Assembly (NCBI RefSeq): GCF_029962835.1
Contig: NC_080588.1
Location: forward strand, 15,766,001-15,830,000
DNA length: 64,000 bases
Direction of reading: 5' to 3'
Source of the DNA: Magnolia sinica
Taxonomy: Eukaryota; Streptophyta; Magnoliopsida; Magnoliales; Magnoliaceae
Shown here: positions 33,958 through 45,539 of the stretch, one piece after another
Layout of the letters: the number at the start of each line of letters is the position of its first letter
Position numbering within the stretch: position 1 is the first letter of the stretch
Program-made: the position numbers and the translations under genes
Notes under the pieces: generated by a model
What the model was told of the DNA's origin: nothing
Database searches by the model: none
The model's input: the letters and a program-made list of their open reading frames with translations, nothing else

Positions 33958-34740
33958 GAATATTTATTGGATGATTAGGATAAGATGTCTCATGAGATGT
34001 CTGTGGGAACTGATCCTCTGGAGAAAGCATTAATCATTCCGTTAGAAAGGGTCTATCATGCTCATTCCAGTGTAACTTTTCTTGTATTGGAGGTCTGCTT
34101 CTTCTATACTTATTGTCATCTCCATGCACTAATAAATCTTCTTAGTGATTTCACTATCTTTACCGTAAACATTGACTAGGTTTCTGAGAAGTGTAGAGGT
34201 CCAAATCCATCATGTGCCCAAAACCCTTTTAAGGTGCGCATTGAACCTCTATTATGATTTCCTACAAGGATTGCCATAATGGCATAGCCATTTCACTATT
34301 TTTTGTATGTTGTTGGTAAGTAATGAAGATATTATTTCCACAGGTCCTTCGGTTATTGAATGAACACAGTGGAGAAGAGCGGATTTTGCACTTGTATGAT
34401 GAATGGTAAGCACATTGGACATTCTAGCCATGGAACCTTCTAAATGTTTCTACCTTCTTATTGATTTGGCACTTGTATCAAAATTTTCAGGTTTTATGTT
34501 CAAAAATTGCCTTTTCTGAGAAACAGGATCTGCATAAATGGTCATAAATATCACTGACTTCACAAATCATAGTTAAGAAAAAGGATATCATCCAATGTAT
34601 ATCATTGCTATTTAGATATCTCTCATGTTACCAGCGCTGAAGTTGTGTGTGTCAGTTTGTGCAGGGGCCGTACTATTGTGGTGCCAGAGATGACAAGGCA
34701 TTTGGATGATCTCTGCTCCTATTATACTTACAACCGGTGA
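33958..34740 (+). pseudogene. Cluster of exon-like blocks, unidentified captured gene
   Basis: Several short open blocks are bounded by plausible splice signals. About 33950-34090 contains SVGTDPLEKALIIPLERVYH and ends at GAG/GTCTGC. About 34182-34233 contains SEKCRGPNPSCAQNPFK. 34344-34406 follows CACAG and contains VLRLLNEHSGEERILHLYDE. About 34666-34738 follows TGCAG and contains GRTIVVPEMTRHLDDLCSYY. A further block near 35252-35310 has HTLEGTDIQKFTIHWRKS. The blocks are protein-like in composition, and the introns are short. I do not recognise the parent protein. A stop in the first block suggests decay. Confidence 0.5.
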
Positions 34741-34934
34741 TTTGTTGTATTCTGAAATTTGTTTATTTAGAAATGTGAATGTAGGATGCATTGTATGATT
34801 TGATTACTATTTGTAATATGAATACATCGTTTTCTTTCCTGATTACATTTTATATACTATTCATGACAGCATTAATTGTATTAGCTTAGATGAGTTGGTC
34901 AATCACAGCAAGTTCTTACAATGGTAACAGACAC

Positions 34935-35200
34935 CATTGTTATAATATTTTTTGCTACGGATATTAGCCATAGATCTTGTTCTAAAAACCGTAGCTATTG
35001 CTATAGATTTCATTCTACTTTTAGCTACAGATATTATCCGTAGCTGTATATATAGCTACGGATTTAATCTGTAGCCATAGCCTTTTGACCTTTAGCTACA
35101 CCACCAATTGCTACGGTCGTTCTATGGAATATAACAGTAGCAATAAGGATTTAGCTAGGGTTTTTATCCGTAGCCTTTACCCCTTTTTCTGGTCGTGAAT
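34935..35200. mobile_element. Fragment with GCTACGGAT subterminal repeats (CACTA-like?)
   Basis: Six or more copies of 'gctacgg' or its complement 'ccgtagc' in both orientations, ending near 'ctttttctggtcgtga', which resembles a degenerate CACTA terminus. Another small patch of the same motif lies at 41345-41395. Confidence 0.4.
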
Positions 35201-35469
35201 GGTTTTGACAGTTGCATATTTGTAATGAAATTCATCGATATACTGTGCAGCGGTCACACCTTGGAGGGAACAGACATTCAAAAATTCACTATACATTGGA
35301 GGAAGTCGATATCGTATGATTGTTTGTTTGTAACCTATAAATGATACTTATCGTAGGCATGGGATAAAGAGGATAAATTTGTGAAATATTGTATTATATA
35401 TAGTGTTGTATATACCTCGCATAATTTGTACTTCAGGAAAATTTATAATGAATTAAATTTCATAATGTG

Positions 35470-38400
35470 TAAATGTTTCCGTTGCTCAACTTTCATGCTT
35501 GCTTTATTCAACTTCTAATTTACCCCGCCGAATTTCAAGTTTCCCTATCTCACCTTAACTTACTCTCGCTCAATTCCTATATTGTCTTGCTCAATTTCTA
35601 CGTTGTCTGGCTCAATTTGTAGGTTGCCTCACTTAATTTCTATGTTGCCTTGCTCAATTCCTACGTCGCCTCGCTCAATTCCTACGTCACCTCGCTCAAT
35701 TCCTAGCTTCCCTTGCTCAATTTATACGTTCCCTAGCTGAATTTCTAGGTTCCCTCGCTCAATTCCTAGGTCTTCCCTCGCTCAATTCCTAGGTTGCCAT
35801 GCTCAATTCCTAGGTTGCCTCGCTGAATATCTACATTGCCTCACTCAATTGCTAGGTTCCCTCACTCAATTTATATGTTACCTTGCTCAATTTCTAGCTT
35901 CCCTCACTCAATTCCTAAGTTGCCACACTCAATTCATAGGTTGCCTCGTTGACTTTCTACGTTACCTCACTCAATTTCTAGGTTCCTTCGCTGGATTTCT
36001 AGCTTCCCTCGCTTAATTCCTAGGTTGTCTCACTTAATTTCTAGCTTCCCTTACTCAATTCCTAGGTTGCCTCGCTCAATTCCTAGGTTCTCTCGCTTAA
36101 TTTTTAGGTTGCCTCACTGAATTTCTAGCTTCCCTCGCTCAATTCCTAGGTTGTATCACTCAATTCATAGGTTCCCTTGCTGAATTTCTAACTTCCCTTG
36201 CGCAATCCGTAGGTTGCCTCGCTGAATTTCTACGTTGCCTTGCTCAATCATTAAGTTACCTTGCTCAATTCATAGGTTCCTTCGCTCAATTTATATATTA
36301 CCTCACTGAATTTCTAGCTTCCCTTGCTCAATTCCTAGGTTACCTCGCTTAATTTTTAGGTTTTCTCGCTCAATTCCTAGGTTCTCTCTCTCAATTTTTA
36401 GGTTGCCTCGCTGAATTTCTAGCTTCCCTTGCTCAATTCCTAAGCTGTCTCGCTCAATTCATAGGTTCCCTCGCTGAATTTCTAGCTTCCCTTGCTCAAT
36501 TTGTAGCTTCCCTCTCTCAATTTGTAGGTTACCTCGATCACTTTCTAGGTTACCTTGCTCAAATCCTAAGTTCCCTCGCTGAATTTCTAGCTTCCCTCGC
36601 TCAATTTGTAGGTTCCCTCTCTCAAATCCTATGTTCTCTCGGTCATTTTCTAGGTTCCCTCGTTGAATTTCTAGCTTCCCTCGCTCAATTCGTAGGTTAC
36701 CTCACTCAATTTGTAGGTTACCTAGCTCAATTTCTAGTTTCCCTCGCTCAATTACTAGCTTCCCTCGCTCAATTTCTAGGTTACCTTGTTCAATTTCTAG
36801 GTTACCTCGCTCAATTTCTAGCTTCCCTCGCTCAATTCCTAGGTTACCTCACTCAATTCCTAGGTTGCCTCGCTGAATTTCTAGGTTGCCTTGCTCAATT
36901 TTTAGCTTTCGTCGTTCAATTCCTAGGTTGCCTTACTGAATTTTTAAGTTCCCTCGCTCAATTCCTAGGTTGCCTCGCTCAATTCTTAGGTTGCCTCGTT
37001 GAATTCCTACGTTACCTCGCTCAACTCCTAGGTTACCTCGTTCAATTCCTATGTTGCCTCGCTCAATTTCTAGCTTCCCTCGTTCAATTTGTACATTGCC
37101 TTGCTCAATTTCTAACTTCCCTCGTTCAATTCCTAGGTTGTCTCACTGATTTTCTACGTTGCCTCGCTCAATTTGTAATTTGCCTCGCTCAATCCCTTAG
37201 TTGCCTCGCTCAATTTCTACGTTGCCTCGCTCAATTTCTAGCTTCCCTTACTCAATTCCTAGGTTGTCGCGCTCAATTTGTAGGTTGCCTTGCTCAATTT
37301 CTAGCTTCCCTCGCTCAATGCTTATGTTGCCTTGCTCAATTTGTATGTTGCCTCGTTCAAGTCCTATATTCCCTCGCTCAGTTCCTAAGTTGCCTCGCTT
37401 AATTCTTAAGTTCCCTCGCTCAATTTCTATCTTCCTTTGCTCAATTCCTAGGTTACCTCGCTGAATTTCTATGTTGCTTCGCTCAATTTGTAGGTTGCCT
37501 CGCTCAATTCATAGGTTACCTCGCTCAATTCCTGTGTTCCCTCACTCAGTTTGTAGGTTACCTCGCTCAATTCCTAGGTTGTCTCGCTCAATTCGTATGT
37601 TGCCTCGCTCAATTCTTAGGTTGCCTCGCTTAATTCCTAGGTTATCGCGCTCAATTTTTAGGTTGCCTCGCTCAATTTTTAGGTTGCCTCGTTCAATTCC
37701 TAGGTTGCCTCGCTCAATTTGTAATTTGCCTCGCTCAATTTGTACGTTGCCTTGCTTAATTCCTTGTTTCCCTCGCTTAATTTGTAGGTTGTCTCGCTCA
37801 ATTCCTTGGTTGCCTCGCTCAATTTTTATGTTGCCTCGCTCAATTTCTAAGTTCCCTCACTCATTTTCTAAGTTTTCTTTCTCAGTTTTGAGCTTGCCTC
37901 TCTCAATTTCTAGGTTGCCTTGCTCAATTTCTAGCATTCATCGTTCAATTCCTAGGTTACCTCGCTCAAATCCTAGGTTGCCTTATTGAATTTCTAAGTT
38001 CCCTCGCTCAATTCCTAGGTTGCCTCGCTCAATTTATAGGTTGCCTCGCTCAATTCTTAGGTTCTCTCGCTCAATTCTTAGGTTGCCTCGCTGAATTCCT
38101 ACGTTGCCTCGCTCAACTCCTAGGTTGCCTTGCTCAATTCCTATATTGCCTCGCTGAATTTCTAGGTTGCATCGCTCAATTGCTAGCTTCCCTCGTTCAA
38201 TACTTACGTTGCCTCGCTCAATTTCTAGCTTCCCTCGTTCAATTCTTAGGTTGCCTTGCTGATTTTCTACGTTACCTTGCTCAATTTGTAATTTGCCTCG
38301 CTCAATTCCTTGGTTACCTTGCTCAATTTCTACGTTGCCTCGCTCAATATCTAGCTTCCCTTGCTGAATTCCTAGGTTGGCACGCTCAATTTGTATGTTG

Positions 38401-40650
38401 CCTCACTCAATTTCTAGCTTCCCTCGCTCAATGCTTACGTTGCCTCGCTCAATTTGTATGTTGCCTCATTCAAATCCTATATTCCCTCACTCAATTCCTA
38501 GGTTGCCTCGCTTAATTCTTAAGTTCTCTCGCTCAATTTCTAGCTTCCCTTGCTCAATTCCTAGGTTACCTCGCTGAATTTCTATGTTGCCTCGCTCAAT
38601 TTGTAGGTTGCATCGTGTAATTCATAGGTTCCCTCGCTGAATTCCTGTGTTCCCTCACTCAGTTTGTAGGTTGCCTCGCTCAATTCCATAGTTGCCTCGC
38701 TCAATTCCTAGGTTGCCTCGCTCAATTTCTACGTTGCCTCACTCAATTCCTAGGTTGCCTCGCTTAATTCCTAGGTTCTCTTACTCAATTTCTATATTGC
38801 CTCGCTCAATTTTTAGGTTACCTCGTTCAATTCCTAGGTTGCCTCACTTAATTTGTAATTTGCTGTGCTCAATTTGTACTTTGCCTTGCTCAATTCCTTG
38901 TTTCCCTCGCTTAATTTGTAGGTTGTCTCGCTTAATTCCTTGGTTGCCTCGCTCAATTTCTATGTTGCCTCGCTCAATTTCTAAGTTCCCTCACTCAATT
39001 TCTAAGTTTCCTCTCACAGTTTTGAGCTTACCTCTCTCAATTTCTAGGTTGCCTCGCTTAATTCCTTGGTTGCCTCGCTCAATTTCTAAGTTCTCTCGTT
39101 CAAATCCTAGGTTGCCTTACTGAATTTCTAAGTTCCCTCACTCAATTCCTAGGCTACCTCGCTCAATTCCTAGGTTGTCTCTCTTAATTTATAGGTTGCC
39201 TCGCTTAATTTCTAAGTTCCCTCGCTCAGTTTTTAGGTTGCCTCGCTCAATTCTTAGGTTGCCTCGCTGAATTCCTACGTTGCCTCGCTCAACTCCTAGG
39301 TTGCCTCGCTCAATTCCTATGTTGCCTAGCTGAATATCTAGGTTGCATCGCTCAATTTCTAGCTTCCCTCGTTCAATTCGTACGTTGCCTCGCTCAATTT
39401 CTAGCTTCCCTCGTTCAATTTCTAGGTTGCCTCGCTGATTTTCTACGTTGCCTCCCTCAATTTGTAATTTGCCTCGCTCAATTCCTCGGTTGCCTCGTTC
39501 AATTTCTACATTGCCTCGGTCAATTTCTAGCTTCCCTTGCTCAATTCCTAGGTTACCGCGCTCAATTTGTAGGTTGCCTCGCTCAATTTCTAGCTTCCCT
39601 TGCTCAATGCTTACATTGCCTCACTCAATTTGTATGTTTCCTCGGTCAAATCCTATATTCCCTCGCTCAATTCCTAGGTTGCCTCGCTCAATTCTTAAGT
39701 TCCCTCACTTAATTTCTATCTTCTTTTGCTCAATCCCTAGGTTACCTCGTTGAATTTCTATGTTGCCTCGCTCAATTTGTAGGTTGCCTCGTTCAATTCA
39801 TAGGTTCCCTCGCTGAATTCCTGTGTTCCCTCACTCAGTTTATAAGTTGCCTCGCTCAATTCCTTGGTTGCCTCGCTCAATTTCTACGTTGCCTCGCTCA
39901 ATTCCTAGGTTGCCTCGCTTAATTCCTAAGTTCTCTCGCTCAATTTTTATATTGCCTCGCTCAATTCCTAGGTTGCCTCGTTCAATTCCTAGGTTGCCTC
40001 GCTCAATTTGTAATTTGCCTCGCTCAATTTGTACGTTGCCTTGCTCAATTCCTTGTTTCCCTTGCTCAATTTGTAGGTTGTCTTGCTCAATTCCTTGGAT
40101 GCCTCACTCAATTTCTAAGTTCCCTCACTCAATTTCTAAGTTTCCTCTCTCAGTTTTGAGCTTGGCTCTCTCAATTTCTAGGTTGCCTCGCTCAATTCCT
40201 TGGTTGCCTCGCTCAATTTCTAGGTTCACTCGCTCAATTCTTAAGTTGCCTTGCTCAATTTCTAGGTTCCCTCACTCAATTTTTAGGTTACCTCATTCAA
40301 TTCGTAGGTTGCCTTGCTGCATTTCTATGTTCTCTCGCTCAATTTGTAGGTTATCTCGCTCAATTCCTTGGTTGCCTCGTTCAATTCCTAGGTTGCCTCG
40401 CTTAATTTCTACGTTGCCTCACTTAATTCCTAGGTTGCCTTGCTTAATTTTTAGGATCCCTCGATCAATTTCTAGGTCCCCTCACTCAATATTTAGGTTG
40501 TCTCGCTGAATTTTTAGGTTCTCTCGCTCAATTTATAGGTTGCCTCGCTGAATTTCTAGCTTCCCTTGCTCAATTCCTAGCTTCCCTCGCTCAATTTTTA
40601 GGTTGCCTCACTCAATTTCTACGTTGCCTCACTCAATTTGTAGGTTGCCT
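35470..40650 (+). repeat. 21-bp tandem array, right block of MULE-B (5.2 kb)
   Basis: Roughly 240 copies of the same GCCTCGCTCAATTYCTAGGTT unit, in the same orientation as 23030-25300. Larger segments are themselves duplicated. About 37140-37990, 38240-39130 and 39430-40280 share the same order of variant units (for example 'tttgagcttgcctctctcaa' near 37885, 39020 and 40150), giving a higher-order period of about 1.1-1.2 kb. Open frames of up to 228 residues here are periodicity artefacts. Confidence 0.95.
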
Positions 40651-41340
40651 CGGATGTGATCATGTGCTTGTGGCATATCCAAGACTTGGAATTTCATCAT
40701 TTTGAGGTAAAATATATATTTTAATGGGATTATTATAAATATTATGTCAAACATTACATACATACCTAATTAAATATATTAAAATTGATTTAATAATTAA
40801 ATTCAAAGCCCCATAAATATACTATCCATAGCTACTCCATTCTTACCCAGGACTATTTCTACTTCATTCTTACCCTATTTCTACTCATTTTTACCCTTTT
40901 CACTCTCAAATCATCACCCCATTATCTTCTCAAGCTCTCAAAACTCGATCCCTAAGTCTCAATCTTACCTTTCACCACTTTATTCTTCAAATTTTGTAGT
41001 ACTTTTCATGTTGAATACAACTCCTAAAGCTCAGGGGATGAAGAGCTATAATTAAACTAAAACTTATAATAAAAAACAAAATTATAAATAAAAAGGATTT
41101 TAGACCATTAACTTGATGGAATCTTGCGAAATAACTAGGATATTTGGATAGAGTAGATTCTCCTACCCCAAATTTATATATGGCACATCGAGTAACTCAT
41201 TCTGTAGCCCCCCCTCCCCTTAAAAAAAAGTCACATCCCGTTGACCCGGTCGACTTCGAGTCGCTGTCCCACTGACTCGGTCGACCCTGATTCAATGACA
41301 TGTCCCACTGTTGGGGTTGACTACTAGATCAGATAAGACA
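40651..41340. other. MULE-B internal sequence, no gene recognised
   Basis: Begins with a possible exon end (about 40651-40706, donor-like GAG/GTAAAA), followed by AT-rich DNA and a CT-rich stretch at 40850-41000. Confidence 0.4.
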
Positions 41341-41419
41341 TCTATAGCAACGGCTATAATCTGTAGCCATAGAGGGTTGTCAAATCCGTAGCCATAGACC
41401 AACTTACTTAAAAAGCAAG

Positions 41420-41537
41420 GGTATTTTTGTCCTCAAATTCGATGTCCGCATGTGCTAGTCTAAGTTGGTAACTTAAGTTTGTATTCCTTCATAAAAACCG
41501 CTGGATAAAAGGTATTATCTACAGTGGTAAATTTCTT
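41420..41537 (-). repeat. MULE-B right TIR
   Basis: Inverted match of 22033-22150, ending in '...ggtaaatttctt' directly before the TSD at 41538-41546. Confidence 0.85.
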
Positions 41538-41618
41538 AATGCTTTATAATTTTAAATTCAATTAAACTACAGGGGACCATAAGATGCATGGTGCACGTGG
41601 CAGACTGAATTGTCACGT

Positions 41619-41935
41619 ACGCCGGATTTCCTGCCAGAACCTTTCGCATGAAGTTGCTATGTTAGGATGCTAGGTGGGCCTCACTGTGATGTTTGTAAGA
41701 AATCAACCCCGTTCATCCGTTTTTAAGATATAATTCAAGAACGTGAAACCGAAAACTAGGTGAAATCAAAGCTCAAGTGGGCCACACGAAAACTATGACT
41801 TATGAACGTCAAGGTGGAGCCTAATAAGGTTTCAACACAAAACGGATGGACGTGTGGATTTCTCATAAACATAACTATGGGCCCCACCTACCATCTAGCG
41901 GCGCAGGAACTTTCTGTTTGAGGAAATCAACGTTG
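41619..41935. mobile_element. MITE between the two MULEs
   Basis: Termini of the type GGATTTCCTGCC and AGGAAATCAACG, with 'gtgatgtttgtaagaaatc' and its inverted partner 'ggatttctcataaacat', form an inverted-repeat element of about 315 bp. The same family appears at 60826-61327. MULE-A inserted about ten bases past its right edge. Confidence 0.65.
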
Positions 41936-41953
41936 GAGTATCACCTTACAAAA

Positions 41954-42110
41954 GAGAAATTTACGATTGTGGACCTCACCTTTTATCCAGTGGTTTTTAG
42001 GAAGCAAACCAAACTTAACATACCAACTTAGACATGCACCTGCAGAGATCGAATTAGAGGACGAAAATACCCCTCCTTTTCACTGCGTTTCTTTCATTGC
42101 CATTTCCACT
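41954..42110 (+). repeat. MULE-A left TIR
   Basis: Inverted match to 60628-60785. The two are very similar over the outer 50 bases and looser further inside. Confidence 0.9.
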
Positions 42111-42651
42111 GCTGCTTTCACCGTCGTTTCTTTTACCCCCTTTCCTCACTCCGTTTTCCGTAAGAAAGACAAAAACCCATTTTCTAGGGCCCCTTTCCTT
42201 ATCAGCATTTTGTCTTCTTCTAAAAATGGTCGGTATAGTGAAGAAAGCACGCACCATAGGTATATTTTAAACTCGGTTGGGCCCACATTGAATGTATGTA
42301 GTATATCCACGCCATCCATCCGTTTTTCCGTCTAATTTAAGGGGTTGAGCCCAAATTGAAGCATATCAAAAGATCAAGTGGATCATACCATGGGAAACAG
42401 TGGGGATGATGATTTCCACTGTTGAAACCATAGTAGGCCCAACAGTGATGTTTGTTTGTTATCAAACTTGTTCATAAGATCATATAGACATGGATTAATA
42501 GAAAACACAATTATAAGCTTGATCCAAAACTTTTGTGGCCCCTAGGAAATGATCAACAGTAGAAGTTCAATTCAAAATTAGCATGTGGTGTGGTCCATTT
42601 AAACATTGGATATGTTTAGATTTTTGGGCTCAAGCCATGAAATTATCTGTT
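42111..42651. other. MULE-A left subterminal region
   Basis: Non-coding. 42150-42265 resembles 22190-22360 of MULE-B. 42270-42440 matches 22430-22580 of MULE-B in inverted orientation. Its open frames are not supported as genes. Confidence 0.6.
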
Positions 42652-43210
42652 AAGTTTGCCCCACTGATTTTCTAGTTTGCCCCGTTCAATTTCATGTTTG
42701 CCCGCTGATTTTCTAGTTTACCTTTATTAATTTTCAGTTTGCCCCACTGATTTTCTAGTTTGCCCCACCCAATTTCAGTTTACCCCACTTAATTTCATAT
42801 TTGCCCCACAGAAATTCAAGTTTGTCTCGCTGAATTTCATGTTTACCTCCCTGAATTTCATGTTTCCCCCGTTGAAATTCATGTTTGTCCCATTGAATTT
42901 CATTTTTGACTCGCTAAATTTCATGATTTTCCCCACTGAATTTCATGTTTGCCCCGGTAAAATTCAAGTTTGCCTCGCTCAATTTCATGTTTGCTCTATT
43001 GCATTTCATGTTTGCCCCACTCAATTTCATGTTTGCCCCGCTGAATTTATAGGTTCCCTCCCTCAATTTATAGCTTGCCTTGCTAAATTTTCATGCTTCC
43101 CTCTCTCTATTTCTAGTTTGCCTTGCTCAATTTTCATGATTGCCTCATTTAATTTCATGCTTGCCTTGCTCAATTTTCATGCTTGCCTCACGCAATTCCA
43201 TGATAGATAG
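42652..43210 (+). repeat. 21-bp repeat array, variant 'TTTGCCCCGCTGAATTTCATG'-like
   Basis: About 25 copies of a 21-bp unit sharing the GCCxxGCTxAATTTC core of the MULE-B arrays but ending in ATG/AGT instead of TAGG. All frames remain open because 21 is divisible by three. Confidence 0.92.
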
Positions 43211-43375
43211 CGTCGTTGAATTTAGCGAGCACCACATGAAGTCATTTATATCTTTGAAGCCCTGATCCATATAAGCTCACTCTTTATTTGTTTATTTAAA
43301 AAATTAACGCATTGCTTACTCTTTATTTCCTTAAGTTCTTTATCATTCTCATCTATTATGGAACATGAGTACTCG
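43205..43375 (+). repeat. Inverted partner of 57930-58090
   Basis: Contains 'tccatataagctcactc' and 'tatttccttaagttctttat'. The reverse complement matches 57930-58090 closely and 58680-58780 more weakly. This shows that the MULE-A inverted ends once extended well past the 155-bp TIR. Confidence 0.8.
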
Positions 43376-43429
43376 GTCCTTTATTATTTAATCGAGTTGT
43401 GTAGTATAGCAAGCTTGCACGTACAGTTT

Positions 43430-43660
43430 CCAGTTTACCTCGTTGAATTTCATGTTTGCCCTGCTCAATTTTTAGTTTGCCCCGCTGATTTTGTAGTTTT
43501 TCCCGCTAAATTTCTAGTTTGCCTTGCCAAATTTCATGTTTGCCTCACTCAATTGCATGCTTGCCCTGCTGAATTTCTAGTTTGCCTCGCTTAATTTCAT
43601 GCTTACCCCGCTGAATTTCTAGTTTGCCCCGCTCAATTTCATGCTCTCCCCGCTCAAACT
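43430..43660 (+). repeat. 21-bp repeat array, short block
   Basis: About 11 copies, the same variant as 42652-43210. Confidence 0.9.
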
Positions 43661-43744
43661 GAGATGTTCATTTAGGGAGATTTCCCTTCATGTATTATTC
43701 GGAGATTCCGACCTCTTAGAATTGTAGCTCTCATATTATCAGTG

Positions 43745-44705
43745 ATGCAAGCTCAAAATTCAGCGAAGGAAGATAGAAATTGAGCGAGGCAACCTAAGAA
43801 TTCAGCGAGGGAACATAGAATTTCAGCGGGGCAAACATGGAATTGAGCAAGGCAAACTACAAATTGAGTGAGGGAACCTAGGAATTGAGCGAGGGAACCG
43901 ATGAATTGAGCGAAGAAACCTAGGATTTAAGCGAGGGAACCTAGGATTTGAACGGAAACTAGTGATCGAGCGAGGCAACCTAGGAATTGAGTGAGACAAC
44001 TTAGAAATTCAGCGAGGCAACTTAGAAATTCAACGAGGCAACCTATAAATGTAGCGAGGTGACATATATATTGTGCGAGGGAGCCTAGAAATTGAGCAGG
44101 GCAACCTAGAAATTCAGCGAGGCAAGCTAGAAAATGAGCGAGGCAAGCTCAAAATTCAGCGAGGGAAACTAGAAGTTGAGCAAGGCAAGGTGATAATTGA
44201 GTGAGGCAACCTAAAAAATTAAGCAAGACAATGTGAAATTGAGCGAGCAACCTAGAAATTCAGCGACGCAACGTAGAAATTGAGCGAGGCAAGGTGATAA
44301 TTGAGTGAGGAAACCTAAAAAATTGAGCGAGGTAAGGTGAAATTGAGCAAGGCAACCTAGAAATTCAACAATGCGACCTAGAAATTGAGCAAGGTAATGT
44401 AGAAATTGAGTGAGGCAACCTAGAAATTCAGCGAGGCGACCTAGAAATTGAGCGAGGCAATGTAGAAATTGAGTGAGGCAACCTAGAAATTTAGTCAGGT
44501 TAGCTGAAAAATCAGCGAGGCAACGTAGAAATTGAGTGAGGCAACCTAAAAATTTAGTGAGGCAAACTAGAAATTGAGTAAGGTAAACAAGAAATTGAGC
44601 AAGGCAACCTAGAAATTCAGCGAGGCGACCTAGAATTTCAGTGAGGCAACCTAGCAATTGAGTGAGGCAAACTAGAAATTAAGCGAGGCAAGGTGAAAAT
44701 TGCTA
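43745..44705 (-). repeat. 21-bp repeat array in inverted orientation
   Basis: About 45 copies of 'gaggcaacctagaaattgagc', the reverse complement of the MULE-B type unit (TAGGTT end). It sits inside MULE-A between two plus-oriented blocks of the other variant. Confidence 0.92.
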
Positions 44706-44729
44706 AGAAGTATGTCAAATAGACTAAAA

Positions 44730-45290
44730 AATCTCGCTCAATTTCATGTTTGCCCTACTGAAATTCAAGTTTGCCCCGCTAAAATTCATGTTTGCCCCAC
44801 TCAATATTCACTTTGCCCTGCTGATTTTCTAGTTTGCCTCGCTAAATTTCATGTTTCTCCCGTTGAAATTCAAGTTTTTCCCACTGAATTTCATGTTTCC
44901 CTCGTTGAATTTCATGTTTCCCCTACTGAAATTCAAGTTTGCCCTGCTCAATTTTAAGTTTACCACGCTGAATTTCATGCTTGCCCTGCTAAATTTCATG
45001 TTTACCTCGCTCAATTTTCAGTTTGCCCCACTGATTTTCTTGTTTCCCCCACTGAGTTTCTAATTTACCCAACTTAATTTTATGCTTGCCCCACTCAATA
45101 TCCAGTTTACCCCGCTCAAATTCTAGCTTGCTCCGCTAAATATCTAGTTTGCCTCGCTCAATATCCAAATGTGGTCCTATCAATTAGCAGTTTGCCCCGC
45201 TCAAATTCTAGTTTGCCTCGATTATTTTGATAGTTTGTCTCGCACAATTTCTGATATTTCTTCGCTCAATTTCTATCTATATTTCATATA
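44730..45290 (+). repeat. 21-bp repeat array, ATG variant
   Basis: About 26 copies of 'tttgccccgctgaatttca' type units, decaying toward 45290. Confidence 0.9.
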
Positions 45291-45539
45291 AAGGTTGTTC
45301 AAATTCATGAAATGCTACATTGTTTTCAATTATGTTTGATTATGTAAACTATGTTTATCTTGTGAAATTTATGTTTGATATGTTTTTCAATTCATCTTTG
45401 TAGGGACAAATATTCTTCTGTAATCCCCAACCCAACCTCTAGGTATACACTGAAATGGTAGTTCGAAAAGGTGAAGGGTGGAGTGGAGAAACATGATAGT
45501 TGGCTAAAATTGTTTAGCCAATCCCCATTTTCATTTTTA

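Larger units (their letters stand above)
22033..41537. mobile_element. MULE-B: 19.5-kb non-autonomous Mutator-like element
   Basis: A perfect 9-bp TSD AATGCTTTA flanks it (22024-22032 and 41538-41546). The TIRs (about 115 bp) start GAGAAAATGACCACCGTAG on the left and AAGAAATTTACCACTGTAG on the right. They continue through CCTTTTATCCAGCGG to 'ccaacttagacta'. The 9-bp TSD is diagnostic for Mutator. No MULE transposase is found inside. The cargo is a captured ARF-GAP fragment, exon-like blocks, two large 21-bp repeat arrays, a SINE, a Tourist MITE and a later Copia insertion. The TIRs belong to the same family as MULE-A, whose transposase could have moved it. Confidence 0.88.

Noticed and set aside
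37201..40509. Several long plus-strand open frames (87-228 residues) rich in LPRSIPR-type heptads
   Set aside because: They are read through the 21-bp array, whose period keeps frames open. Equivalent frames exist in other phases and there is no start context or conserved domain.
41846..42335. Open frames spanning the left end of MULE-A
   Set aside because: They cross the TSD and TIR boundary and are not matched by an open frame in the right TIR.
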